Below, piece after piece: positions 1 through 11,852 of a DNA stretch of 64,000 nucleotides. Position numbers and translations under genes: made by a program. Location of the stretch: assembly GCA_002102555.1 (NCBI GenBank), contig MCFL01000099.1, positions 1-64,000 on the forward strand. The letters run 5' to 3'. Numbering within the stretch: the stretch's first letter is position 1; each line of letters begins with the position of its first letter. The notes below the pieces were generated by a model. The model did no database searches. It was not told the DNA's origin and was given only the letters and a program-made list of their open reading frames with translations. The stretch is from Catenaria anguillulae PL171 (taxonomy: Eukaryota; Blastocladiomycota; Blastocladiomycetes; Blastocladiales; Catenariaceae).

Positions 1-85
1 ATATTCTACGTAGACTTTTACAATATGCCCATGATCCGATCCGCATCTCATGGCATACTGCAGACACTCAATGAACCCACCCACC

Positions 86-682
86 ATGCTCGCCACCATC
101 CGCACCGCTCTCGCCCCACGCATGGCCGCCGCCGCCGCCGTCACCAACTCGGCAGCTTCCGCGTCGGGCCGGCGCTTTTACGCTGCCGGGGTGACCAAGG
201 TCTCTGCCCAAGAGTTTGACCAAACCCTCAAGTCGTCCAAGGTCCCGTGCTTGTCGACTTTTTCGCCACGTCCGTCACTTGCTCTGCCACACTCCTGGCG
301 AATCGACACCAGGTCGTCAACCACTCATTCCATCTACTTTACCTTTTTGGATGTATGTAGATGGTGCGGTCCGTGTAAGATGATTGCACCAAAGCTTGAG
401 TCGCTCGCCAACAAGCACGGCGATGCGCTCAAGGTGATCAAGATTGACACGGATGAGGCGCCCGAGGCGGCTCAAGAGCATGGCATTACGGCCTTGCCGA
501 CGGTGGTGCTGTTCAAGGATGGAAAGGAGTTGGGACGGTATGATACTTGCTTGCGTACCTTTTCTGTTGCAAATGTTTTGCGAGGCTAACCATGTGTGCC
601 TGTGTGCAATCCTTGATGTAGGTTCATGGGTGTGCGGAACGAAGCGCAGATGCAGCAGTTCTTGGACGAGTACAAACAGTAA
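86..682 (+). CDS. Mitochondrial thioredoxin, three exons, with a one-base frameshift
   Basis: Small disulfide reductase of the thioredoxin fold. The N-terminus is rich in Ala and Arg (MLATIRTALAPRMAAAAAV), as expected of a mitochondrial presequence. The active site WCGPCK follows at about residue 63, then the cis-proline segment ITALPTVVLFKDGKELG. Exons are 86-269, 361-537 and 622-682; introns are 91 and 84 bases (donors GTCCGT and GTATGA). The first intron splits the Thr codon just before Trp-Cys-Gly-Pro-Cys. Upstream of it the frame is broken: at 242-249 the reading KVP and the reading VLVDFFAT are one base out of register, as if one C were missing from the CCC run at 244-246. With one base added, the spliced length becomes 423 bases (140 residues), normal for a mitochondrial thioredoxin. 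Either a sequencing indel or a young pseudogene. In-frame ATGs also lie at 50 and 71; 86 is preferred because it starts the basic presequence. Confidence 0.85.
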
Positions 683-1598
683 TTGGTTGTCTGTGTTTTT
701 TTTTTGCGTGAATATGCCGTTCGAGTTTTCGGATTGGGAATGAAGTCGGTTGCTGCAATAGTAGCGGTCGCCATACTTTATGCCCTGTCCTCTGTCGAGA
801 AGGCTCCATGGACACCTAGATGGAGAGACTCACAACATTCAACAAGCGCTCATGAAGCACCAACGCGTCGAGTGGAAAATGAAAGCACGTGCAGAGGAGG
901 CTGATCGGGTGAGCCAGCCACCGAAACGCAACCACACCAGCGCCGTGCCAACGGTGACCGCATGCGCAGCAGGCCTGGGCCTGTGACAAAACTTGTCAGC
1001 GAATCTAGGCTCATGTCATGGAATGAATATTGTTTCCCTCTCTCGATGCCAGTCTTGTCGTCAAGGCCGCATTTCCTCAAGAACCACAAGGATTAGACGG
1101 CTTACCATTCCCATCATCAGAACCAACACCTCAACTCACCTCGCACTGGCGGTTCATCCATTTTTTCTCTTCTTTCAATTTCAATTGGTATGTCAAGGTC
1201 CCAAAGTCTCAGCTCCGGCCTCTGCCCCGACTTCGACTTTGCTGACGGCTCGTGTCAATTTCAATTTCAATGCCATTGCTTCCCCTCGCATTGTCGCACT
1301 TTTAGCAATTCATCGCTGTCACCGACCGCCTCTGCTGCAATTGCTACCGTTGCCGCCGTTGCTGCCGTTGCTGCCGTCACCGTGTCTGCGCCGTGACCCG
1401 CCCAACCGCTGACCGCACACCGCGCCCTTCTGTGGCTGCTTCTTTTCTCCTTTCATACACGGGATACATTCACACCTCTGCCCCTCAAGGCAGCAACACC
1501 CCCATCGCATCCTCCCATCCTCCCAGCACTCCAATACCAATACCAACACACTACACGCCCATCCCATCCCATCCCACACTTCACCTCCAACAACAACA
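683..1598. other. Intergenic, thioredoxin to chitin synthase
   Basis: No supported gene. The half next to the chitin synthase (about 1140-1598) is pyrimidine-rich with CAATTTCAATTTCAAT-type repeats near 1175-1270 and a CCCATCCCATCCCATCCC run near 1558-1577. It looks like promoter and 5' leader. Confidence 0.5.
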
Positions 1599-4500
1599 AT
1601 GTCAAACTCAAGCCCAAACCCGGCCCTGCCCATTGCCGGCCGCTTCCTCGCTCTTGACACGGTTGCCCACGCCGCGCGCCCCAAAACCGCCCGCCAGAGA
1701 TGCGACCGCGACATTGAAGAGTACTTGGCCAAGGCCCGTGCCTGGGAGGTGGGCGTCGAGGTCGACACGGACTCGACCGCCTTGGCCGCCATGGCCGCCC
1801 GTGCCTTTGCTGCCATGAAGATTTCAGCGGCAACGCAAACCATTCTCTTCCGGTACGCCGCTTGACAATGTTCATTCGTCTCGCATGCAGCGTAATTTGA
1901 ACAGCCCGCCTAACAACCCAACCGCATTATTCCATGAACTACAGTGGCGACGGCAATGTCGACAAACACACACACCTGACCCACCTGCTCACGCACATCA
2001 ACTCGCTCTCGTCCAAAAAGGCACACAAGGTTCACCACCGCATCCTCGCCGCGCAAACCGTGCTTGCCGCCCTCGGCACCGCCGCCACGCCCACTTGCCC
2101 GACCGTGTCGCGCTTTGGCCAGTACACGGAAATCCAGTTTGACGACAAGCACAAGATTGTTGGCGCCAAAACCCTCGAGTTTGCCCTCGACAAGGCCCGC
2201 GTTACCAACGTACCCCCTGAGGAACGCTCGTTCCACGTGTTTTACCAACTGCTCGCTGGTGCCACGCCAGAGCAGAGGAACGAGTGGCGACTCAACCCTG
2301 ACCCGGCCCATTGGAACTACTTGGCTTCTGGCTCAAAGGCCATCGAAAAGGCCGATTCCGATGGGTTTGGCAAGTTACTTGCCGCTCTCAAGACACTCGG
2401 CCTGTCAAAGAAGTCGCAATCGCACGTGCTTGCCGTGCTTGCCGCCATCTTGCACTTGGGCCAAATCCAGTTTGTGGAGGCAAAGAACACCGAGACGCAC
2501 GATGTGGAGACGCGCGTGCGCAACTTGGATCAAGTCGAGCTCGTGGCCTCGCTCTTGGGGCTCGACGCCGCCGCCCTCGAGTCGTCGCTCCTCCAGCACA
2601 CTGGGTACATTGGTGTCGACAAGTGCACGGTTGTCCATTCTGTCCAGCAAGCGCTTGAGTACACGGCCAAGCTCGCATCCACGTTGTATGCCCTACTCTT
2701 CACCTGGGTCACCGAATTTATCAACTCGCGCCTCCACTTTGACAATGCGCACGCCATGATTGCCGTTGCCGCGTTCCCCGGCACCCAGGCCACGTGGGAG
2801 CCCACGCCCACACACCCATCTGGGTCGGGCGTGTGGGCCGCACTGGCCAATCACGTGGACGCCAAGGTTGACAAGTTTTCTGCCGAGTACATTCACGCCC
2901 TGCACGCCGAGTTTGCCATCGACGCCAACTCGCCCGCTTCCCTGTCACTGCCCATTCCGTCCGAGCCCGACACGCGCACGCTGCGTCGCCGTTTTGCTGC
3001 CGAGCTTGCCGAACGCATGCCGCTCGATGTGCTTGCCTTGTTCAAGTCGCAATGCACCAACGAGTTTGTCGCCGGGTTGTTTGCGCTCAAGGCCGTGGCC
3101 GATGCGGCGGCTGCAAAGTCGGCACATGTGCCCGCCAAGCCCCTGCGCAAGTCGTCCATCAAGCGCAAGTCCAAGTCGGGCAAGTCTGCCGACGAAGCGG
3201 CAGGCCCAACCATTCTCGACGAGCTCGATGGCGCACTCAAGGAATTGCTGGGCGATTTGACGGAAACCAACGTCATGTTTGTCATGTGCGGCCACGGGCA
3301 CGCCGCCGCACAGGCTACGCTGGCGCTTGCCGGGCCCGTGCTTTCATCTGGCGGCGGCCTGGCCAACTACCTAGTGCGCGCACCACTGTCGCGCATGGTC
3401 ACCCGGTACGGTGGGCTCATGACGTCACGCGGCCTCGACGAGGCGCGGCCCATGCGCGACCGTGTGGACGGCTTGTTGCGCGGCATTGGTGTTGAGGACC
3501 ATGTGCTTGGCCGCGAGAGCGTGTGGGTTGGGTGGAAGGCCGTTAACATGATGGAGCGCGATTTGAAGAAGTTTAAGGAGTGGAAGAAGGCCCAGCGCGG
3601 AGCAGGTGGAGACGATGCCACCGGTTCGCAGTACTCGGCCGTGGCGCCTGGCCGCGGTGGCGCCGCCGGCGGCGCATTTGACGATGGCGCTAGTTACGTG
3701 TCCGAGGACGAGACGTACATGAGCGACAATGCCAGTATGTACGATGGGTTCTCAATTGCCAACGGGTACTCGTCCACCAAGGGCGGTGCACCGGGAGGTG
3801 CCGGTGCGTCGTCTGCCTACGGATATTCCGGCCTCGGGTCGCGTTCAGTCATGCCCGATGCCGCGTCGCGTGCGGGAGCTGCCGACCAGGTCGAAATGTT
3901 GCCGGCCAAGGATCCAACCATGCCGCGCGTCATTGAAAAGAAGCCCACGTCGCCCTCACGCAAGCGCTGGGTGTGCTTTACGTGGTTTGTCACGTGGTGG
4001 ATCCCGTCGTTCTGCTTGTCGATTTGCGGGCGCATGAAGGACAAGCACGTGCAACAGGCATGGCGCGAGAAGGTGGCCCTCTGCTTTATCATCTTTTTGC
4101 TGTCGTGCGTCGTGCTCTTTGTCATCGGTGTTGCCGGCCTCATCATTTGCCCGCGCAAGGATCTGTATGGCCGCGGCGAGCTCGAATTTGTCAACTCGGG
4201 CAAGTCCAAGAAGCTATTCTCGGTGATTTACGGCGTCGTTTACGATCTCAACCAGTTGTCCGTCACGCTTTCCCCCACGCACCACTCGCGTCAAGCAATG
4301 GAGCCCTATGGCGCCAGAGACATTACTGCCGCCTTTTTGCGGTCGCCCGTCACCACGTGCCCCGGACTCAACATTGACAAGACCATCCGATTTGATGAAA
4401 AGAACCCCAACAGGACCATTGCCTCTGCCGAAGGATTTGCCACGTTCCATGTCAACGACAAGAACACGGCCCGCGTCAACGGAATCCTTGGATCCAAGCA

Positions 4501-7329
4501 ATTCCGCCAAGGGTTCCTTGCCATCACTGAGGAGGAGGTGCGCGAAGGGTGGTTGTGGGAAGACAACTTCCAGGAAATGCGCTTCATTGTCAACAATGTC
4601 GTGTACGACTTGACGAGTTACTTCAAGAACCAAGTACAAGTCACGGACCGCAAGCAGGACTTCCTCAACTTCTTGCCCGCAGATGCCGCGCCCACCCAAG
4701 TGTCGCTGCCACAGTATATCAAGGAAAAGGCGTCGTCGGGGCTTGTTGATTTCTCCAACGACGAGCGGTTCATGCGCATTTGGAACTCGCCCGACAAGCG
4801 CATCAAGGACTGTGTCCAGGCGCTCTACACGTATGCCATCGTGGACGATCGCAACACGTGGAAGTGCCGATATGCCGATTACATTCTGCTGGCCATGTCA
4901 ATTGTATTGTGTTGCATCATCTTGTTCAAGTTTTTGGCCGCGTTGCAATTACGTGGTGGAACCGAGACGCCCGAGAAGATGGACAAGTTTGTCATGATTG
5001 TACGTTTCTCTTTTTTGTTCTGCGCACTTTCTTTCTGCAATTGAGAGCTGACTACTTGCTTTTTTGCTCGGTTTTCACAGCAAGTGCCCTGTTACACGGA
5101 AGACGAGCTGTCCATGTCGCGTACCATCAACTCGATTGCCGCCCTCAAGTATGACGACAAGCGCAAACGTACGCCACCTTTTCTTTTTCAGTTGCACCCT
5201 TGTCCGTCGACTCACTCCACCTATTACACCCCTCGCTTTATATTACAGTCATGATCGTGATTGCCGATGGTCTCATTGTCGGTAAAGGCAACGACCGCCC
5301 AACATCGCGTATCGTCCTCGACATTCTCGGCGTCGACCCCAACCTCGACCCGGAACCGCTGTCGTACCAAGCCATTGGCGAAGGCACCAAGCAGCACAAC
5401 ATGGCCAAGGTGTACTCTGGGTTGTACGAATACGAGGGCCACTTGGTTCCCTACATTGTGCTCGTCAAGGTCGGCAAGGAATCCGAGACGCAGCGCCCCG
5501 GTAACCGTGGTAAGCGTGACTCGCAAATGATGCTCATGCGTTTCCTCAACCACCTGCACTACGAAAAGCCCATGTCCCCGCTCGAGCTCGAGATGCGCCA
5601 CCACATTACCCACGTGATTGGTGTCGACCCAAAGTGGTACGAGTATTGCCTCATGATTGACGCCGACACAACCGTGCACGAGGAATCCTTGACCCAGCTC
5701 GTGGCCTACTCCATGACCGACACGGAAATCATTGGCTTGTGCGGCGAGACACGCCTCATGAACGAAAAGTCGACCATGACCACCATGATTCAAGTTTACG
5801 AGTATTTCATCTCCCATCACTTATCGAAGTCGTTCGAGTCGCTTTTCTCGAGTGTCACTTGCTTGTACGTGCCGTCTCCTGTCCCTATCAGTCGATTTCG
5901 GATGTCTGACGATGTTCTGTTTACTCTGGTACCAGGCCGGGCTGTTTCTGCATGTACCGTATCGTTTCTGCCAACAAGGGCAAGCCGCTGCTTTGCCACG
6001 ACACGATTATCGAAGAGTACTCGGACATTCGCGTGCACACCTTGCACAAGAAGAACTTGTACGCCTGCTTCTCGCTTCTGCACCGCCTGAGAGCCCGCAA
6101 CTGACTCAATCGGCATTCTCGTAGGCTTCATCTTGGTGAGGATCGTTACTTGACGACGCTCATTCTGAAAAACTTCCCGGCCATGAAGACAAAGTTCACG
6201 CCCGCCGCGATTGCCTACACGTTTGCTCCCGAATCCTTTTCGGTTTTGCTGTCGCAGCGTCGCCGTTGGATCAACTCCACGTTCCACAACTTGTTTGAGC
6301 TCATTTGGGTCAAGGGCATGTGTGGATTCTGCTGCTTCTCGATGCGGTTCATCGTGTTCATCGACTTGATTGCTACGAGTACGCTCATTCCCTGTTTGGC
6401 GCCCTCTTGTGACGTGCCGTCCTAAATTCACCTTGTGATATCTTTAAATCCCAGTCATTCAACCCGCTACCGTCTTGTACCTCGGCTACCTCATTTACCT
6501 CACGGTCAACGCCATTGTCAAGGAGCAAAGTCTCAACTTGGTCATGATCTCGCTCATTTTGATTGCGGCCATGTACGGCTTGCAGGCAATCATCTTCATT
6601 CTCAAGTCGGCCTTTGACATGATTGTGTGGATGATCATCTGTACGCACTAACTACTCGTCTTGCGCTCGTCTCCGTCTGTGCCATTGACTCATTCCAATT
6701 ACCATCAACCGACAGACATTCTTGCCATGCCCGTCTTCTCCTTCTTCATCCCGCTCTACTCCTTCTGGCGCTTTGACGACTTCTCATGGGGTAACACGCG
6801 CGTCATTGTTGGCGACAAGGGCCAAAAGCAACTGATCCGCGAAGAGGACGAGTACTTTGACGTGTCCATGATCAAGCACATGAAGTGGGACGAGTACCAA
6901 GCCGAGGTGATGGAAACTCAGTCGCAAGCGTCGCGCATGACGGACCTCGAGCGCGAGCGCGAATTGCGCGAAGTGCGTGAGCTCCAGCTTGCTGCCGGTA
7001 GCGGCGCCATGTCAGTGCGTGGTGGCGGATCGCGCCCAGGATCCGTGCATGGCCCTGGTGGACGGCCAATGTCGATTGCGTCCATGCAGTCCTTGACACA
7101 GCAACAGTACATGCTTGCGCCGGCGGCGGCCGCGGGTGGATTTGGAGGCATGCCCACGGATGCCGAGCTGGCACACGAGATTCGCCGCATTCTCATGTCG
7201 TCGGATTTGATGCGCATCACAAAGAAGCAAGTCCGTGAGGAGTTGAGCGCCTTGTTTGGCATGGATTTGACGCCGCGCAAGGACTTTATCAACGGCACCA
7301 TTGACGCCATTTTGCGTGAGAACATGTAA
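1599..7329 (+). CDS. Chitin synthase with degenerate myosin-like head, cytochrome b5-like and DEK_C domains (class V/VII type)
   Basis: Integral-membrane glycosyltransferase making chitin from UDP-GlcNAc at the cell surface. Eight exons: 1599-1852, 1945-4999, 5081-5168, 5249-5864, 5936-6058, 6125-6378, 6455-6640, 6716-7329. These join in frame to 1729 residues. Domains in order: myosin-motor-like region (about 1-620), two membrane segments (about 758-820), cytochrome b5-like region (about 845-1000, including [11 protein letters not shown]), GT2 catalytic domain (from about 1130) with GEDRYLT (near 1381) and QRRRW (1423-1427), terminal membrane segments, and a DEK C-terminal domain (about 1678-1729). 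The myosin P-loop, normally GESGSGKT-like, reads GDGNVDKH, and the switch-I segment reads [10 protein letters not shown] without the usual Asn. ATP hydrolysis is therefore unlikely and the head may be only a tether. Donors are almost all GTACGY. The start at 1599 is the first ATG giving the conserved N-terminal head sequence. Confidence 0.95.
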
Positions 7330-7959
7330 GTTGCTGCTTCCTGGCTGGATTGTGTACCTTTTTTCGTCTTTTTTTTTTCTCTCCAGTATGTCCCCCTCCT
7401 CTTTGATTAGTCTATCCTTTATTTCGTTGAATTGCTTCTGTTGCCCTGTCCCGTATCACATTGACTTTTTTCATTTCACGTCCTCATTCGCGACAACCGT
7501 TGTCACCCACACAAATCGATACTCATTCAGCTGCATTTGCATCCATTCCTGTTCTGTGGTTCATGTTTCTGTGATGCATTTTTCCACTCTGTCACTGGGT
7601 CATGATATTCCTGGAATGAGCTCAAACCGCAAGTTATAAATGCAAGGACACGAAGAGCATGGGCTATCATCCGCTGACTGGTTCCCCAACAGGTGGAAAT
7701 GCATTCACCGAGTACCTAGATAGTGTCGGGCAAGAAGTGCTTCTCGGCGTATTCGATGACCGACCGTCGGCAACGTCCTGCCATTTGCGGAAGGTGCCGA
7801 GACGTGCGTGATCGTTTGCAGCCTGAGCATAACCGACGCGTGCAATGTCTCACACACGTTCCTCAATTTCGCGCTTGGCCAGCTTTGGCCACAATGTATT
7901 TGGGCACTTGCCGAACCTTTGCAAACAGCCGCAGCTTCCTCATCATCACAACCTTGCAA
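7330..7959. other. Intergenic, 3' of chitin synthase
   Basis: No gene supported. T-rich 3' flank to about 7640, then sequence with only short out-of-context ORFs. The inverted-repeat homology starts near the end of this stretch. Confidence 0.5.
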
Positions 7960-7964
7960 ATATC

Positions 7965-7981
7965 AATTGCACCGTGCAATT
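7965..7981. promoter_or_regulatory. 17-bp dyad AATTGCAC-C-GTGCAATT upstream of gene A
   Basis: Perfect palindrome with a one-base centre, about 510 bases upstream of the gene A start. The matching position in the right arm (36811-36829) has the same dyad extended to 19 bp, with the flank AACCTTGCAAA also kept, although the surrounding sequence is strongly diverged. Candidate binding site for a dimeric regulator; function inferred. Confidence 0.45.
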
Positions 7982-8394
7982 TGCGCCAGCCGGCCTGCGG
8001 GCAAAATCCTTCGCGTATCCCGCCGTGAAGCCAACCTCTCCGCTCCGGCCAGGTGCCCAAAACTTTCCGGAAGCATAGGTGATGGGACAGGTTGCCGGTG
8101 ATGTTTCATGTCGATTGTCCCCAGTGATTGCTCTGGTGCTTCTGACCACTGCTACTCCATGCATATGATGCAGGGAAATACATGTGTATTTGCTGGCCGC
8201 AGCTGGCGGCAAGCCAAATTGCCTAGTACCGAATCCTGGGGTTTCCCGACCGAGGATGCAAGCGGTGGGCGACAGTCGGCAGTCGAAAATGAGAGGCGAA
8301 GTATCCGGTTGCAAACCAAGTGTAATGCAATAGAGTTGGTGAGCCCGACAAGATGGCATGGCCCAACAAGCCCGCGTGCATGTGCCGGACCAAA

Positions 8395-8408
8395 GGTACA
8401 AATAGTGG
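8395..8408 (+). promoter_or_regulatory. Core promoter element GGTACAAATAGTGG of gene A
   Basis: Lies about 85-95 bases upstream of the ATG at 8490. The same GTACAAATAG core precedes gene B (12285-12294) and both right-arm copies, and GTACAAAAAG precedes the caspase-like gene (10066-10075). Likely a variant TATA element shared by the cassette. Confidence 0.5.
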
Positions 8409-8489
8409 CCGCTTCCCCCTGTCCAACATCCTTGGCTACTGCTCAACATCCAACTCATCAACCCTCTTCTTCCATCGCTACCCATCAAC

Positions 8490-9415
8490 ATGGCTGTCAT
8501 TCAAAGCTTTATTCTCTTTGCCATTGTGGCCCTCGCGGCTGTTGTCTATGGTGCGAGCGCCATTTCATCCGCATACAAGATCACGCTCTCAAACTCACCA
8601 TTAATTCATTGTTGGCCATATTCTTCCTTCCTTTCTCTGTAGCCGCCCCGAGTGCTCGGCCCAAGCCCTTCTACCTCCCCGCGACCTACCTCACCGGCGG
8701 TCTCGGCGGCATGTCGATCGACTTTAACGAAGACGGCACCTTCACCACCAAGCGTGCCTTGCCTCCGTCGGTCTGCGACAACAAGCCCGTTTGCCCCGAG
8801 CTCGGTGGCAAAGGCACTTGGTCGTACGCTCCCGGCTCTGGCTGGATCACGCTCAGGCAAACGATTTCCCCCGATTGGACCGTGACCCAAGTGTGGCGCA
8901 TGGGTGCCGCCTCTCGCGACTTGTACTCGAGCGTCATCACGGGCAACAAGCTCGTCAGGTCAACCGGTGAGCGCTCGGACGAGTTCCCGTTGCCGCGCGG
9001 TGCCGCCAACTGGAAGCGTACCAAGATCCCCCGCGACGTGGATGTGCCCAAGCCCTTCACGTTGCCCGCGACGTACTTGACTGGCGGCCTGGGTGGTGTG
9101 TCCATCACGGTCAACGAGGACGGCACCTTCCGCACCAGCCGCGCATTGCCTCCCTCCATCTGCGACAACAAGCCCGTGTGCCCCGAGCTCGGCGGCAAGG
9201 GTACCTGGACCTGGAACCAAGATAACCTGCAATTTTCGCTCAAGGAGGAGATTTCTGCCGACTGGACCACCGAGCAAGTCTGGGAACTCAAGGGCATGAG
9301 CCGCGATGCCAACACGTCCGTCATCAACGGTGCTCGTCTTGTGTCGTCCACGGGCAAGGATGCGACCAAGTACCCGATCCCCGAGGGTGTGGCTCACTGG
9401 ACTCGCTCCAACTAA
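8490..9415 (+). CDS. Secreted two-module protein A (unrecognised family)
   Basis: Two exons, 8490-8550 and 8643-9415 (92-base intron), join to 277 residues. The first exon encodes a hydrophobic signal peptide (MAVIQSFILFAIVALAAVVYG); the intron follows it at once. The mature part is two tandem modules of about 110 residues (roughly 28-140 and 150-275). Each runs PxPFxLPATYLTGGLGG, NEDGTFxTxRALPPS, CDNKPVCPELGGKGTW, an ADWT/PDWT-xxQVW step, SRDxxxSVI and a final xWKR or HWTR. Each module keeps two cysteines in CDNKPVC, probably a disulfide. The alternating hydrophobic pattern suggests an all-beta fold. I do not recognise the family. Followed on the same strand by the caspase-like gene and by gene B, which has the same modules. 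The right-arm copy at 35273-36230 is about one residue longer. Confidence 0.85.
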
Positions 9416-10200
9416 TGTCAAGCCCGCAACGCGGCTCTTGCACATGTATTTCGTGAATGTGGTGTAAACCTGTGTGAAATGGAGTGTCCCGCGTGTTCTT
9501 TTGTCTTTCCATGTTGCCTACAGTGTATTCGTTAATCAAGTTGTTCTACTTTTATGTATGTATCAAAGCGTTTGCGAATGAAGTGGATAGATGCACTCAG
9601 TGACGCCAAGTTGGTGGAAGGAGACTTTCAGGCAAGAAACGGGACCAGAGGAGCATGGTGTCTTACCTGGTGCTGATGGTGCACATATTTATCAATACAT
9701 ACATGCACAATTCTCAACACTCATCAATTTTCAGTTCTGATCGCGAGTGATGTTGAGATCACCATCATCCACTCTGTGAGACAATGCGCCGCGTGTAACG
9801 GTCTCAATGGTGGTTCACCGTACACACTTGGAGGTTAGCAGCGTGGCACCGCAATACACAGAGACCATTTACCTACGCACCGCAGATGCATATGCACGCA
9901 CCTCAGCTATGTTTGTATTTCGAGACACTTCTTGTGCCGCAAGTACGACCGTGCGGTCGGATAGTCCATGCGGCGAACCACTGACCAGATCGGCGACTGT
10001 GGATATCCAACCGTCCACATCTTAGGGCTGCTTCCCAAGTGAAGCACTTTCTATCGCCCTCAGCTGTACAAAAAGGCGACTGATCCCCACCCACAAATCC
10101 AACACATCAATTGCTCCATATCCCATACTGCCACACAAGCAAGCAAGCAAGCACGCATCTCGCATTCAAACAAACCAACCCACAACCATACTTCACAACC
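9416..10200. other. Intergenic with promoter of the caspase-like gene
   Basis: No gene supported. Holds the gene A 3' flank and the next promoter: a GTACAAAAAG element at 10066-10075 and a short AAGC tetranucleotide run near 10137-10153, which has fewer units in the right arm. Confidence 0.5.
10065..10078 (+). promoter_or_regulatory. Core promoter element TGTACAAAAAGGCG of caspase-like gene
   Basis: About 125 bases upstream of the ATG at 10201. It matches the TACAAATAG element of genes A and B at most positions. Also present in the right-arm copy (about 34607-34620, opposite strand). Confidence 0.45.
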
Positions 10201-11306
10201 ATGTCCAACAAAGCCATCGTCATCGGTCAAGGATTCACCGAGTCTGACGGCCGCGCTCAAGACGCTCACACCATGGCCGACCTTGCCATTGGCATGGGCT
10301 ACGACACCACGCCCATCATCAGCGGCCCCGACTACTCTGTCTCCAAGGCCGAGTTCCTCGACGCCCTCACCACGCTCGTCACGGAAGCGCAGCCGGGCGA
10401 CAACTTGCTCTTCTCCTTCTCGGGTCTCGCCAACCAAACCACGCCCAGCCACGCTGGCACCTGGGAGCCCGATGGCAGGACCGAGCTGATCCAGCTTGCC
10501 GATGGCGCCATCTCCGATGACGAGATTCTCGCCGTGCTCAAGCAGCTGCCGCAGGGTGCCAACTTGACTGTTGCCATGGATTGCGCCAACGCGGCTGGTG
10601 TGCCCGACCTCGATCTCGGCCAATACGTCCCCGGCAACGTTGTTTTCTTGTCGTCGACGGCCGAGAACCAGACCGACTACGACGCGGATGTGTCGTTCCC
10701 GCAGCTCCTGTCGCAGGTGGTGCAAGAGAACCCCGGGATCACGTGGGCCGAGGCCATGGCCAAGGTGGATGGCATGAACGGAGACTTGACTTGCAATGCG
10801 ACCGCCAACGATGCCAACCGTATGTTCGCATCGACATTACACTGCCCTCTGATTTACATATCGCTGACTCGTTTTCCTCTTCTTCGACTGCATATTTAGT
10901 GCTCACGCAACCTGCCTTTGGCACTACCGATGACGGCGCTGCGGCCGCCGACGATGCCCTCACCACTCGTGCCATGACCGACGACACCCAAGAAAAGGAA
11001 ATTACCCACTACTCGGAAACCACCGAGCTTCCCAACGGCAACACAGTCGTTGCCCAAGTGTATGACGATGGCGAGACGGTCGTCACCACCCACACCACCT
11101 ATGATGCGTGCGGCAACGAAATCGATTACTCGCACGAGTCGCGGCCCGCCATCCCGACGTACCCGCCCCCCGAGCCCGCGCCCGCGCCCGCGCCAGAGGT
11201 GGCCGTGTGCGATTTGACGGCGGCGCAGCAGGAGGTCGCGGCGGTTGTGGACAGCGGTTGCGAGCCATTGCCCGCCCCTTGTGTTGAGGAGCCGTCATGC
11301 TGCTAA
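10201..11306 (+). CDS. Caspase-fold (metacaspase-like) pseudoenzyme with Pro-rich, Cys-tipped tail
   Basis: Two exons, 10201-10819 and 10900-11306 (80-base intron), join to 341 residues. Residues 1-210 follow the metacaspase p20 layout: KAIVIGQGF for the first strand, an AQDAHTMADL helix, AQPGDNLLFSFSG for the strand before the catalytic His, ISDDEILAVLKQLPQGANLT, and AMDCANAAG for the strand with the catalytic Cys. The His position in the usual SGHG is Leu76 (SGLA). The usual D-S-C-H-S-G becomes D127-C128-A129-N130, so the nucleophile position is Ala with a Cys one residue early. Protease activity is therefore doubtful. The second exon encodes an acidic region, a PAPAPAPE stretch and the end EEPSCC. 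No signal peptide, so probably intracellular. Family membership is inferred from motif order. The right-arm copy at 33384-34489 is nearly identical. Confidence 0.8.
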
Positions 11307-11852
11307 ATCGAGGTGGCTTACCCAATCTCGTGTCGAGCTTGTCTCTAGACATTTTACCCTTTTTGTGTATATATTTGATTGTTTTGTTTCCCATGCATTC
11401 TTCACTCCCTTATTTCCGATTTCTTTGAATTCAAAGAGGCATTGACTGAGATCATCCACACTGATCGCCAAAGCCCCATCATGTCCGAATCACGTCCGAC
11501 CCTTGGAGGTTGAAATCGTGCTTATATGTATATCGACACCACCTCAACAGAACGTATAATCACTCTTGGGCTTTTCCATTGAGCCATGCGTGAGGATTGC
11601 CCCATCGATAAAACGGCCAAACAGTTAGCCCATCTATTGGCAAGCGTCAGCCATCCACCGCTTTCCCCGCCAGCGCCAGGTCAGATCAGCTGCAGTATGC
11701 GGCCGCGCGCTGGTCACCGTTTGCGGTCGATTGAGGGTGCCCACTGGACAGAGCACTTGATGTGGAGCCCACTCAGCGATCGTCCTCTGATTCGCCCCGG
11801 CGATGTGTATGGTGTATGCTTTGTCGACGCCACACCGTGTGTATTTATGTGA

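Noticed and set aside
11586-11852. Short ORF conserved in both arms (also 32838-33104)
   Set aside because: Its conservation only reflects near-identical DNA; no codon-level evidence of selection and it lies in a promoter region.
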